Below, one piece after another: positions 8,831 through 16,829 of a stretch of DNA of 64,000 nucleotides. This stretch comes from Alteribacillus sp. YIM 98480 (GTDB lineage Bacteria; Bacillota; Bacilli; Bacillales; Marinococcaceae), in contig NZ_VTOK01000008.1 in assembly GCF_009765375.1 (NCBI RefSeq), positions 128,982-192,981 on the forward strand. The letters are read 5' to 3'. Numbering within the stretch: the first letter of the stretch is position 1; each line of letters opens with the position of its first letter. Position numbers and translations under genes: made by a program. Below the pieces are notes generated by a model that did no database searches, had not been told where the DNA came from, and saw only the letters and a list, made by a program, of their open reading frames with translations.

Positions 8831-9841
8831 TTATTTTGGCGGTGCACAGGACTCTCTAATGATCAACTCCGGCTCTAACTGTATGATTTTTGGCTTTGGC
8901 TGTCTTTTCCGATTCATTCGTTTTACTAATAACAGCGCCGCATTCACACCCAGTTCATATGCAGGCTGTGCTACTGTGCTTAACGGCGGGTCTAATAAGG
9001 GGACCCAAGGATAATCATCATAGCCAATCACAGATATGTCTTCCGGGACATGACACCCTTCTTTTTTAGCCCCACTCAGTGCCTCTAAGTTTAAAATAGT
9101 ATTGGTTGAAAAAATAGCTGTCGCAGGATCAGATAACTCCAACAGTTCCTGCGTTGCTTTAATCCCGCTGTCTTTTGTTGTGTCGCATACTTTTATAAGC
9201 TCATCGTCTACAGGAAGACCATTTTCCTGTAACGCTTGTTTGTATCCTTCTAAACGATCAATTCGCGGACTTCGGTTTTCAATAGGATACAATAGAATGC
9301 CGATTCGTTTATGCCCTTGATCAATCAAGTATTGAGTGGATCGTTTGGCACCTAAAATATTATTGACGATCACTGTATCCGCTTTCAATTCCTCTGTGAA
9401 TCGATCAAGAAAGACAAAGGGATACTTCTCTTTCACTAAATGATCAAATAAGCCATTATTCTTTCCAGTTGTATTTACAATAAGACCATCTACTTGTTTA
9501 TTTTTTAACGTTAGAACGTTTTCTTCTTCTTTTTCCGCTTTTTCTTCGGAACTGCTCACCATTAATGTATATCCACTTCTTGTGCATTCACTTTGTACCC
9601 CTTTTAACACTTCAGACCAAAAAGGGTTCGAAATATCAGATATAATAATTCCAATCGTTTCCGTCGATTTCTTCTTGAGGCTTTGCGCCACCGAATTAGG
9701 CGTATAATTAAGCTCCTCCATCGCGTGTAGAATCTTCGTTTTCGTGCCTTCTGCCATATATTCAAAGTTTCCATTGAGCACCCGTGAAACAGAGCTTTTC
9801 GAAACGCCCGCCTTTTTAGCTACATCATTAATGGTTGCCAT
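8831..9841 (-). CDS. LacI-family transcriptional regulator
   Basis: This 336-residue protein has an N-terminal LacI helix-turn-helix (TINDVAKKAGVSKSSVSRVL, residues 3-22), the hinge helix region around PNSVAQSLKKK, and a periplasmic-binding-protein-like effector domain starting at TIGIIISDISNPFW. It lies directly upstream of dctP in the same direction and carries three AAACCGGTTT-like half or full sites in its own upstream region, so it probably represses itself and the rraA promoter, and perhaps the whole operon, until an intermediate or substrate binds. The inducer is unknown. Confidence 0.88.
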   Translation of the reverse strand: MATINDVAKKAGVSKSSVSRVLNGNFEYMAEGTKTKILHAMEELNYTPNSVAQSLKKKSTETIGIIISDISNPFWSEVLKGVQSECTRSGYTLMVSSSEEKAEKEEENVLTLKNKQVDGLIVNTTGKNNGLFDHLVKEKYPFVFLDRFTEELKADTVIVNNILGAKRSTQYLIDQGHKRIGILLYPIENRSPRIDRLEGYKQALQENGLPVDDELIKVCDTTKDSGIKATQELLELSDPATAIFSTNTILNLEALSGAKKEGCHVPEDISVIGYDDYPWVPLLDPPLSTVAQPAYELGVNAALLLVKRMNRKRQPKPKIIQLEPELIIRESCAPPK

Positions 9842-9869
9842 ATGTCCTCACCTATTTCATCTTCTTCTA

Positions 9870-9905
9870 AAACCGGTTTCTGAAATCGGTTTCTAAAACC
9901 GGTTT
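9870..9905. promoter_or_regulatory. clustered AAACCGGTTT operators upstream of lacI
   Basis: Two exact AAACCGGTTT cores (9870-9879 and 9896-9905) flank a near copy, GAAATCGGTTTC (9882-9893), at about 13-bp steps. They lie about 30-65 bp upstream of the regulator start, where autoregulation would be expected. The same core forms the perfect palindrome at 1923-1957. Confidence 0.7.
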
Positions 9906-10160
9906 AATAGAATAATAACATAAGTCAGAAAATTATCAATAGCATTTGTTAGATTTTTTATAAAAATTTGTCGAAAATGCTTTTATAAAGAGAAACGAAT
10001 AGTAAAACTGCAGCCATGAATATAAGGCTAGAGGATAGTAGAATGGAAGATAGCAGGAGCTTGTGAAGGAATTTTTAGAACACTCACATCTTCCCTTTCC
10101 TTAATCTAATATTTCTTCAACAAAATAGAACCGTTTTGTTTAAATTATTTATATAGCATG
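9906..10160. other. intergenic stretch upstream of lacI
   Basis: AT-rich sequence between the lacI operators and the flagellin-remnant terminator. It presumably holds the lacI promoter on the minus strand, but I see no clear -35/-10 pair and no gene. Confidence 0.4.
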
Positions 10161-10190
10161 TAAAAAGACTCCAGAGTCCTCTAGAGTCTT
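10161..10190 (-). terminator. terminator downstream of flagellin remnant
   Basis: AAGACTC (10165-10171) pairs with GAGTCTT (10184-10190), with extra pairing of AGAG and CTCT inside. On the minus strand the stem is followed by TTTTT. Confidence 0.65.
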
Positions 10191-10206
10191 CATATTGTTA
10201 CTTATA

Positions 10207-10435
10207 TTACCCTAGCAGCTGCTGTACGGATTGGGGCTGCTGGTTGGCTTGCGCTAGCATGGTTTGAGAGACTTGGGAGAGGATGTTTGCTCGAGTCATC
10301 TCCATCATTTCTTTAGCTATATTGGCGTCGCAAATACGAGATTCAGCATGGGTTAAATTTTCAGACATATTTTCTACTACTTGCATTGCTTTTTTCTAAT
10401 CGATTTTGGGAAGCTATAAGGCTCGATCTAAAATT
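10207..10435 (-). pseudogene. decayed flagellin C-terminal fragment
   Basis: The minus strand encodes about 62 residues nearly identical in layout to the end of the intact flagellin, including AAESRI-like HAESRICD, KEMMEMTRANILSQ and LAQANQQPQSVQQLLG before a stop at 10207. There is a stop codon just upstream at 10396-10398. The preceding motif SQNRLEK (matching YQNRLEH of the intact gene) is found in a different frame at about 10390-10435, showing a frameshift. Nothing further upstream resembles flagellin. It is therefore a truncated, frameshifted second flagellin gene, still followed by its terminator. Confidence 0.85.
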
Positions 10436-10629
10436 TGATGTTGTTTTATGGCGTCTATCTTTATCTAGAGTGGCAGCCGAGTTTATTTTATTCCTTGGGA
10501 GCGTACCAGTGTGTGTTTCTGTATCTCGTATAATTATTCCAATTTATTCTCTCATTGATCAATGTCGTTTTACATGGATTATAATAAGTATAAGTATGGT
10601 TTATAACAAGTAATTTTTGTATTAGAAAT

Positions 10630-10866
10630 CTACTCAAATATTGATTCCACAATGTCCTTTCGAAGTTTATTTTGATAGCTTTTTGGTATTTTATGCATTA
10701 TTGTATTTAGACTTTTCCAATCTACCTTCCCTAAGCCTTCAATACGATTATAAACAACTCTTTCTTCATAGTATATATCATTTATAACAATGTTGATTTT
10801 AACAGGATAAATCGGATCTTCAAATTCATCATTTAATGGTTTAATACCTAAAAGTGTAAACGACAC
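10630..10866 (-). CDS. hypothetical protein, 78 residues
   Basis: A short soluble, charged protein with no motif I recognise. The start codon is GTG at 10866, with AAGGGG about 11 nt upstream, a rather long spacing. The frame reads like a real protein (mixed hydrophobic and charged residues, few rare runs), and it sits between the flagellin terminator and the flagellin remnant in the same orientation. A role in flagella cannot be claimed from position alone. Confidence 0.5.
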   Translation of the reverse strand: MSFTLLGIKPLNDEFEDPIYPVKINIVINDIYYEERVVYNRIEGLGKVDWKSLNTIMHKIPKSYQNKLRKDIVESIFE

Positions 10867-10890
10867 TGATATTCACACCCCTTAATTAAT

Positions 10891-10920
10891 AAAAAGACCC
10901 TAGCACAAAAACTAGAGCCT
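10891..10920 (-). terminator. flagellin gene terminator
   Basis: A 9-bp stem (10895-10903 with 10912-10920, two G-T pairs) is followed on the minus strand by TTTTT, 18 nt after the hag stop codon. Confidence 0.75.
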
Positions 10921-10938
10921 CAATATTGATTAATATTA

Positions 10939-12201
10939 TTATCCAAGCAATTGTAGTACGGATTGTGGTTGTTGGTTTGCTTGTGCGAGCATAGACTGCG
11001 AAGCTTGGGAAAGAATGTTTGAACGAGTCATTTCCATCATTTCTGCAGCCATGTCAACATCACGTATACGAGATTCGGCAGCAGATAAGTTTTCAGAAGC
11101 ATTGTCTAGGTTAGAGATTGTGTGCTCTAAACGGTTTTGGTAAGCACCAAGCTCAGAACGTTGAGCAGAAACAGATTCGATCGCGTCATTAATGTCTGTA
11201 ATTGCGGAATCAGCTGACGCTTGAGATGAAATGTCAATACCGCCAACTTCGATTTCGTCGCCATCATCAAGTGCTGCAGTAAAGGTTGCGACAACATCCC
11301 CATCAGCATTTTCGAATACCTGACCAGCTGTTGTAGCAGTTGCAACAGTTTCACCGTTTCGGTCCAATAATACATCATCTCCTGAGTCATAGGTATATGT
11401 CCCAGCCTCTAAACCACCATTATCAACGCTACCTTCTGCTGTCACATCTCCACTACCATCAATTTCTATCGTGCCACTAGTAACAGTATCAGATTTAGAA
11501 GAAGCAAATGTTATTTCTTCAGTACCGTCATTTCCTGTATAAACCGTACCTCCATCAGTACTTTCTGCAACTTTATCACCGTTTTGATCGAGCAATTCAT
11601 AAGTATCACCATCAACATGGCTTACTGTGTACTCTCCTTCTACCAAATCGTTTTGATCAGTAACAGAAGATGCAACTTCAACTGTTGCATCACCAGCCAT
11701 ACCTAGTTCAAACCCACGCATATCATCAACTGCAATATCTAAATTTTGACCTTCATTTGCACCAATGTGGAATGTACCTTCAAAACTTCCGTCTAATAGG
11801 TTTTGAGTGTTAAATTCGGTGTTGTCACCAATACGGCTAAGTTCCTGAGACAACTGGTCTACTTCTTTTTGAAGCTCTTCTCGGTCTACTTCAACGTTTG
11901 TATCGTTGGCAGATTGTGTAGCTAGCTCACGCATACGTTGAAGAATTGAATGCGATTCATCCAATGCACCTTCTGCAGTTTGTATCATGGAAATTCCATC
12001 TTGAGAGTTACGGCTTGCTTGATCAAGACCGTTGATCTGTGCACGCATTTTCTCGGAAATCGCTAGACCTGCTGCATCGTCGCCTGCACGGTTTATACGA
12101 AGACCTGAAGACAGCTTCTCCATTGAGTTTTGGTTTGCTTGTTGGTTAATTCCCATTTGACGATGAGTATTCATTGCCGGAATATTGTTATTAATAATCA
12201 T
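10939..12201 (-). CDS. hag: flagellin
   Basis: This 420-residue protein is the flagellar filament subunit. The N-terminal D0/D1 region begins MIINNNIPAMNTHRQM and contains LSSGLRINRAGDDAAGLAISE; the C-terminal D0/D1 region contains QNRLEHTISNL and ends in QSVLQLLG. A variable, acidic Asp/Gly/Thr-rich central domain spans about residues 170-340, larger than the B. subtilis Hag (304 residues). A longer in-frame ATG at 12402 is rejected because AAGGAGGAA lies before the ATG at 12201 and the N-terminus then matches the family. The leader carries a sigma-D-type promoter and a CsrA-type hairpin. Confidence 0.95.
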   Translation of the reverse strand: MIINNNIPAMNTHRQMGINQQANQNSMEKLSSGLRINRAGDDAAGLAISEKMRAQINGLDQASRNSQDGISMIQTAEGALDESHSILQRMRELATQSANDTNVEVDREELQKEVDQLSQELSRIGDNTEFNTQNLLDGSFEGTFHIGANEGQNLDIAVDDMRGFELGMAGDATVEVASSVTDQNDLVEGEYTVSHVDGDTYELLDQNGDKVAESTDGGTVYTGNDGTEEITFASSKSDTVTSGTIEIDGSGDVTAEGSVDNGGLEAGTYTYDSGDDVLLDRNGETVATATTAGQVFENADGDVVATFTAALDDGDEIEVGGIDISSQASADSAITDINDAIESVSAQRSELGAYQNRLEHTISNLDNASENLSAAESRIRDVDMAAEMMEMTRSNILSQASQSMLAQANQQPQSVLQLLG

Positions 12202-12242
12202 ACTTGAAAATTCCTCCTTGAATGTGTGTTTTACGTTCCGGT

Positions 12243-12257
12243 CCACGTCCTTGTGGG
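12243..12257 (-). promoter_or_regulatory. predicted CsrA-binding hairpin in hag leader
   Basis: On the minus strand CCAC-AAGGAC-GTGG forms a short stem with GGA in the loop, very close to the CsrA consensus (ACARGGAUGU). The flagellin ribosome binding site AAGGAGGAA, about 35 nt downstream, offers a second GGA site. This matches the two-site arrangement known for B. subtilis hag, where CsrA blocks translation until FliW sequesters it. Confidence 0.65.
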
Positions 12258-12331
12258 TGAAACGTTCGTATGTTTTGGGATACACTGTTATCCTGTCGGC
12301 CGCCAGGATTGTTTTATCCTTTACACTTCTA

Positions 12332-12358
12332 ATATCGGAGGATGGAAATGATTTGTTA
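12332..12358 (-). promoter_or_regulatory. sigma-D-type promoter of hag
   Basis: Minus-strand TAAC (12355-12358), a 15-bp spacer and TCCGATAT (12332-12339) match the sigma-D consensus TAAA-N15-GCCGATAT at all but two positions. The start site would be near 12325, giving a leader of about 120 nt that includes the CsrA hairpin. Confidence 0.75.
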
Positions 12359-12402
12359 AGTCTTTTTTCGCATTTCTTTTGATAGATTTGTAGAATTTTC
12401 AT

Positions 12403-12717
12403 TTTTTCTTTTTTTATTGGCTCTGGAGGAATGTTTTTGGTTCAGGCGCTTTTTTTGGTTTCGGGAATCTTGCTGTTGGTCTGTTCCTTTTTGTCATTTG
12501 TTAAAATTGTTTTCTTGCCTTATCAATCTTTTTACATATTTTTACACAACCTTTACTATTCTTTGTTTTGTTTCTGTGTATAATGATGTCGATGAGTCTT
12601 TCTTCCTTTTTTCGCGAAAAATAAAAAGGGTTCACGGGTACATTTGCTCAGTTCTTTTGTACTTTTGGGAAGAGAGGCTTTGAGGTAAGTTAATAACCTT
12701 AATGAGGGGGATTTTGT
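12403..12717. other. divergent intergenic region between hag and comK-like gene
   Basis: T-rich on the plus strand. A TATAAT box at 12579-12584 could serve the comK-like gene, but no convincing -35 element was found, and no clear ComK box (AAAA-N5-TTTT pairs) was seen. No further gene. Confidence 0.4.
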
Positions 12718-13200
12718 GTGAAAAATTTTGCTTATAGCGAGGATTATCTGATTTCACCTAATACGATGGCGGTTTCTCCGTTTTTTGAAGAAGGGGGACA
12801 AAGCAGAATTTATGAGCGGAACAGTGACATAATGGTGGTTGGGGAGTCGGCGATGAACATTATATCAGAAGGATGTTTGCTTGGGGGAGCTAGTTATGAA
12901 GGGCGAAAAGATGCGGTGAAATATCGAACGGACATAAAATGTAAACTGCCTGTTCCCATGAACGTATTAAAAAGAATAGGGGCGATGCCTACCCATTCCC
13001 CGCGGACCGATGAATGCCACTGGCTTTTTCCTTACCACATCAAGTTTATTAACCCTCACCCTGATACAAAATTTCACTCGGAAGTTGTATTTCTGGACGG
13101 CCAGACGCTGCGTGTTAACATTTCTCCGTATAGTTTAAAGCTGCAAAAAATGAGAGCGACGGAAGCTTTTTCTATCTTTTTTTATGAAGATGCCCGGTAA
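12718..13200 (+). CDS. comK: ComK-like competence transcription factor
   Basis: This 160-residue protein resembles ComK, the master activator of competence genes. Shared blocks are GASYEGRK (GSSYAGRK in B. subtilis), the KLPVPMN segment (KPPIMVD), PTHSPRTDECHWLF (PTLSSTRPQCGWIS) and SEVVFLDGQTLRVNIS (TEVTFSNGKTMELPIS). It is about 30 residues shorter than B. subtilis ComK and lacks much of its C-terminal tail, which serves MecA/ClpC recognition there. The start is GTG with GAGGGGG 7 nt upstream. It is the only plus-strand gene in the flagellar block. ComK controls the comF operon in B. subtilis, and comFA-comFC are about 8-10 kb away. Identification is by motif comparison from memory. Confidence 0.8.
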   Translation: MKNFAYSEDYLISPNTMAVSPFFEEGGQSRIYERNSDIMVVGESAMNIISEGCLLGGASYEGRKDAVKYRTDIKCKLPVPMNVLKRIGAMPTHSPRTDECHWLFPYHIKFINPHPDTKFHSEVVFLDGQTLRVNISPYSLKLQKMRATEAFSIFFYEDAR

Positions 13201-13206
13201 AGGTAA

Positions 13207-13250
13207 AGCTGATCTGTGTTCGTTTTTACAGACCAGCTTCCAGCTTTTTT
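13207..13250. terminator. bidirectional terminator between comK and luxR-type gene
   Basis: AGCTGATCTGT (13207-13217) pairs with ACAGACCAGCT (13228-13238) with one mismatch. A T-run follows at 13245-13250 on the plus strand. Confidence 0.6.
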
Positions 13251-13949
13251 CTATGAAATTTTGACCCAGCCTTCTTCAATTGCTCGTTTTATCGTGTGGG
13301 TGCGGTCGTTTGCTTTCATTTTTTTTGTCAGGTGGCTGACATGGTTGTTGACGGTAGCCACTGCGAGAAAGCATTCTTCTGCGATTTTGCGGTTGCTTTT
13401 TCCTTCGAGAATTTTTTCTAATATGCGTACTTCGGCGTCTGATAATGTACTTCTTGCTTTTTCCATATCCAATTCAAGTTGTTTTGCTGGTTCGATTGCT
13501 TCCTGTTTATGAAGGGAGCGGTATCTTTGCATTAAATGCGGCTGAAACATTGGGTCAATGTAGACGAGAAAAGATTGCGAGCGCTGAAAATGATCCAGCC
13601 ATTTTTTCCGCTCGCGGTCAGCCGCTAAAATAATAGATACTTCTTTATGAATGAGCTGATCTAATAGATCCGCTTCCCCGCTTGGCAAATTGATCCCTAA
13701 GCGGAAGTAGCAATTGATGTCTTGCAGTTGCTCGACCTTGTCGTACACCGTTTCTTTATCACACTCCGCATAATAAATAGTATCTTTTTTTAAACCATCT
13801 TCAAACAGTCTGACAACCTGGGATGGTTCGGCTGCGATGACCGTTTTGCCGATTGCCTCTCCCGCTTCTTCTAATAGTCCATTTCCTTGCATATCCAAAA
13901 AAAGCGTGGGAAGTCTGTTCCCTGCATCCTTATGATGAGTGTTTGTCAT
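13251..13949 (-). CDS. orphan LuxR-type regulator with degenerate receiver
   Basis: This 232-residue protein ends in a LuxR/NarL helix-turn-helix (about residues 165-228: LSDAEVRILEKILEGKSNRKIAE, then TVNNHVSHLTKKM), similar to DegU and its relatives. The N-terminal 120 residues resemble a receiver in length and secondary-structure feel, but no clear phospho-acceptor Asp in a hydrophobic strand followed by a Pro/Gly loop is visible. No histidine kinase gene is next to it. AGGAGGAATACATA precedes the ATG. It points towards comK with a shared terminator. It may regulate motility or competence without phosphorylation; this is inference. Confidence 0.75.
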   Translation of the reverse strand: MTNTHHKDAGNRLPTLFLDMQGNGLLEEAGEAIGKTVIAAEPSQVVRLFEDGLKKDTIYYAECDKETVYDKVEQLQDINCYFRLGINLPSGEADLLDQLIHKEVSIILAADRERKKWLDHFQRSQSFLVYIDPMFQPHLMQRYRSLHKQEAIEPAKQLELDMEKARSTLSDAEVRILEKILEGKSNRKIAEECFLAVATVNNHVSHLTKKMKANDRTHTIKRAIEEGWVKIS

Positions 13950-14293
13950 TATGTATTCCTCCTGAAGTGACCTGAAAGTGTCGTTCTCGTCATAAGCGTT
14001 TTTCTCTCTTTACACTTTCACCACGCTACCCCTGTATCTCTTTTTCTCTCTACTTATCTCCATAGGGCTACCCTTTATAATTTTAGTTATCTTTCTAAAT
14101 CTTACCTGTAACTGAAAAAATAGGCAAGGAACGAGAGTACCTCATGCATATGGCAGATTTCCCGTTCATTTTAATAGACTTAATTCTATAGTCCTACTTA
14201 CTGAAGTTACGTCGGTCGAAGAATTTATTTATTTAGAATATTTTATATATTATTTAGGGCTTAAGTCCAAAAAATAGGCATTTTGTTTCTTTT
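13950..14293. other. intergenic region downstream of csrA
   Basis: AT-rich, with two copies of AAAAAATAGGCA (about 14114 and 14269) of unknown meaning. It should contain the promoter of the LuxR-type gene. No gene or convincing terminator was identified. Confidence 0.4.
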
Positions 14294-14527
14294 TTAATTT
14301 TTTTTCATTTGCTGAGATAGTTTTTCTAAAATGTCCAGGCTTCCCGCTTCTGCCGCTGCATTATTTTCCTTTTGGATATCGAGATAGATTTCTTTTCGGT
14401 GAATATCAATATGTTTCGGGGCTTCGATGCCTATTTTCACTTGTTCGCCGTCTACTGCGATAATCTTCACTTCGATATCATCGCCAATTTGGATCGATTC
14501 ATTGGTTTTCCGGGTTAGTACTAACAT
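14294..14527 (-). CDS. csrA: carbon storage regulator / translational repressor CsrA
   Basis: This 77-residue RNA-binding dimer blocks translation of hag in Bacillus. The full family signature is present: [34 protein letters not shown] and the RKEIY segment that contributes the RNA-binding Arg. It overlaps fliW by one nucleotide (TAATG), so the antagonist and CsrA are made together. GGGAGG lies 6 nt before the start. The C-terminal extension after the core is slightly longer and acidic/Gln-rich. Confidence 0.95.
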   Translation of the reverse strand: MLVLTRKTNESIQIGDDIEVKIIAVDGEQVKIGIEAPKHIDIHRKEIYLDIQKENNAAAEAGSLDILEKLSQQMKKN

Positions 14528-14988
14528 TAGCGGCCTCCCTTCTCGTTCACAGCTGTGTGGGCTTGCTGCGGGAAAAGAAAGTGTTTCGTTTGATAGTCCG
14601 TCTCGGTTAGGACAAACTGCTTGCCCTTTTTCTTGGCCGCATTCAGAACGATCGGTGCCTGCAGATTGGCGGTCGTTTTATTGAACGGCTCTTCTAGGGT
14701 TAACACGGAAAAAATCGCCACATCCTCTTCTTTTTCAATGGCCAGCTGTTCCAGTACACTGTCTGATAGTTTAACCTGGTAATCATTGAAAAAATGAAAA
14801 GGATTGGCGACCACAAATGCTAATTCCGGGGTATTAACGGACTGAAGAATGAAAAAGATGTTGTCATTGCTAAAAGGAAGCAGCACAAACGCGGTTTCTT
14901 CTTCAAAAGCTGGCAGTCCTTGCTCAAATTGATAGATTTCTTCTTGCGGTATGTCTACTTCACCAAGGTGTTTTGTTTGCAGTTTCAC
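14527..14988 (-). CDS. fliW: flagellar assembly factor FliW
   Basis: This 153-residue protein binds both flagellin and CsrA; when flagellin is exported, freed FliW sequesters CsrA and lifts repression of hag. The family pattern is clear: N-terminal [20 protein letters not shown], and [19 protein letters not shown] near the end. The start is GTG with AGGGGGA upstream. Position between yviE and csrA is as in B. subtilis. Confidence 0.93.
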   Translation of the reverse strand: MKLQTKHLGEVDIPQEEIYQFEQGLPAFEEETAFVLLPFSNDNIFFILQSVNTPELAFVVANPFHFFNDYQVKLSDSVLEQLAIEKEEDVAIFSVLTLEEPFNKTTANLQAPIVLNAAKKKGKQFVLTETDYQTKHFLFPQQAHTAVNEKGGR

Positions 14989-15016
14989 GGGTAGTAGGTC
15001 CCCCTTTTTCTTATGG

Positions 15017-15607
15017 TTATAACGTGCGGTTCACTTGTTCTCCGCTCACATGAAATTGAATACTGGGCTTTTGTTTGACGTAATGCTGAATCTCCCAGCG
15101 CGGAATATTTATTTCCGGGTCATTTTTTTGTACATTAATTTCTGTTTCTGCTCGTTCTACTTGAAACGAGAGATCGCCTGGTTCTACGTCAAACGTTACT
15201 TTGAACGCATTTTCTGGTGTAAAACCGAGTTCGGTTTGTTTTTCTATCAGCTTGCCGTTTTCTTTTGCTATCGCCGCTATCGCTTTTCCGCCTCCGCCAT
15301 TGTTTTCTATTGCCTTTAGCTGTTCGCCTTCTTGTGCTTTTTTGGCCGTATATTCCGTTGCGGTTTGGTTTGCTTTTTGCGCAAATTGCTTCGTTTTCTG
15401 CAGAGGAGAAATTAAGTTCGCATCCGCAAAAGCTTCAGATTGATCAATATTCACTTTTGCCGCTTTCGTAGAAATTTCGACGGTGTCGGTGAGATTTTGG
15501 TTTATCTCGACATCTGCCGGGGGCTGGCTGATTTCGAGCGGCGGTTTTGAGGATTTCATTCCAAGTTCTGCGTTGGTCGTTGTAATTTCCACAATTGGCA
15601 TGTTCAT
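15017..15607 (-). CDS. yviE: YviE-like protein, DUF6470 family
   Basis: This 196-residue protein corresponds in position and pattern to B. subtilis YviE, an uncharacterised product of the flagellar hook-filament operon. It starts with PIVEITTTNAELGMKSSKPPLEI, a family-like opening in which Pro-rich beta segments repeat, then an Ala/Lys/Gln-rich helix (about 75-125) and a C-terminal beta-rich part. No enzymatic motif or signal peptide is seen. It lies 28 nt upstream of fliW. Two ATGs (codons 1 and 3) are possible. Confidence 0.8.
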   Translation of the reverse strand: MNMPIVEITTTNAELGMKSSKPPLEISQPPADVEINQNLTDTVEISTKAAKVNIDQSEAFADANLISPLQKTKQFAQKANQTATEYTAKKAQEGEQLKAIENNGGGGKAIAAIAKENGKLIEKQTELGFTPENAFKVTFDVEPGDLSFQVERAETEINVQKNDPEINIPRWEIQHYVKQKPSIQFHVSGEQVNRTL

Positions 15608-15660
15608 CGAGCAGCCCCCCTTTAGGCAGTTTTGTATAATTGACGTTTTTCCATTTGTTT

Positions 15661-16797
15661 TTATCGTAAAAAGTCCATTAATGTTGGCTGTATAATACGA
15701 GCTCCGGCCCCAAGTGCAGCGCGGTGTACATTTTCCTGGCTCATAAGGTCAATCATAACCTTTTCCATATCCGCGTCTTCATTGTCAGAAAGAATGCGTT
15801 CTGCGATGACTTCCTGGTTGCTTAAGCGGTCATCAATCATTTCAACCCGGTTTAAACGCGCTCCTATTTCTGCGCGCTCGTTGACCATGTTGTCAAGGTG
15901 AGTGTCAATCGTATCAATAAATTCCGTGAGTGCTTCTCCGTCAGAATCCGGATCTTCTAATGCTTGTTCGAGCCGTTTCATGTCACCAAAAAGCGCACTG
16001 TTAAAAACGTTTTGCGGCTTGGAGTTTACCGGAATGTTGACCCCTTTTAACAGCTCAATCTCCACGTTGCCTGTATTGGTGGATACGGCATCATTTCTTG
16101 ATAGAACGATATCATTTTTTTCCAGGTCATCCTCTACTTCTTCCGTGTTGGAATGAGTAATACTGTCTATTTGACTATCCTCATTCGTTCCATCATAGGT
16201 GAGTTCCATTGTATCTCCGTTTTCATTTGCAAATACAGCTGTATTGCCATCTGTTTCGGAAAAATGATAAACGCTGCCGTCATACGCGATTTGATGATTT
16301 AACAGCTCTTGTTCGTTTAAAGTTGATAAACCGTCTGGATCAATCTGAAAGGAATCTTCATTTACTGGCTGATTGGTTGTATTCGAACCGTTAAAAATAT
16401 ATTTATTATTTGATTTCGTGTTCGCCATAGACACGAGGTGCTCAAACAGCTGGGACACCTCTTTAGCAATATTGGAACGCTGGCCTTCTTCATACGAATC
16501 ATTCGCCGCTTGTGTAGTCAATTCGCGCACGCGCTGCAACGCCTGGGTGGACTTATCCAGTGCCTCATCGGTCGACTCCATCCAATTATAGACTTCGTTT
16601 GAATTACGCTGAAACTGCTCGACTTCGACCGTTTGCGTGCGGTAGCGCATCCCGTTCATCGCCACCACCGGATCCTCAGAAGCACGTGAAATCTTTTTAC
16701 CGGTAGAAAGCTGGTCCTGCAGTTTGCCTAATTGATCATAGCCTTTACTTAAGTGGCGGAGCGAGTTGTCAGCCAGCATCGATTGGGTTACCCGCAT
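15661..16797 (-). CDS. flgL: flagellar hook-filament junction protein FlgL
   Basis: This 378-residue protein (HAP3) links the hook to the filament. It shares the flagellin-like N-terminus (RVTQSMLADNSLRHL, LSTGKKISRASEDPVVAM) and C-terminus (MSQENVHRAALGAGARIIQPTLMDFL). The middle (about residues 150-290) is acidic and variable. The ATG at 16797 with AGGTGA upstream is preferred to a TTG one codon before. It lies between flgK and yviE. Confidence 0.93.
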   Translation of the reverse strand: MRVTQSMLADNSLRHLSKGYDQLGKLQDQLSTGKKISRASEDPVVAMNGMRYRTQTVEVEQFQRNSNEVYNWMESTDEALDKSTQALQRVRELTTQAANDSYEEGQRSNIAKEVSQLFEHLVSMANTKSNNKYIFNGSNTTNQPVNEDSFQIDPDGLSTLNEQELLNHQIAYDGSVYHFSETDGNTAVFANENGDTMELTYDGTNEDSQIDSITHSNTEEVEDDLEKNDIVLSRNDAVSTNTGNVEIELLKGVNIPVNSKPQNVFNSALFGDMKRLEQALEDPDSDGEALTEFIDTIDTHLDNMVNERAEIGARLNRVEMIDDRLSNQEVIAERILSDNEDADMEKVMIDLMSQENVHRAALGAGARIIQPTLMDFLR

Positions 16798-16829
16798 CAA
16801 TTTTCACCTTCCCTTACGATATTTTCTAC

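Noticed and set aside
10386-10613. Plus-strand 75-codon frame overlapping the flagellin remnant
   Set aside because: Antisense to the frameshifted flagellin piece; no ribosome binding site.
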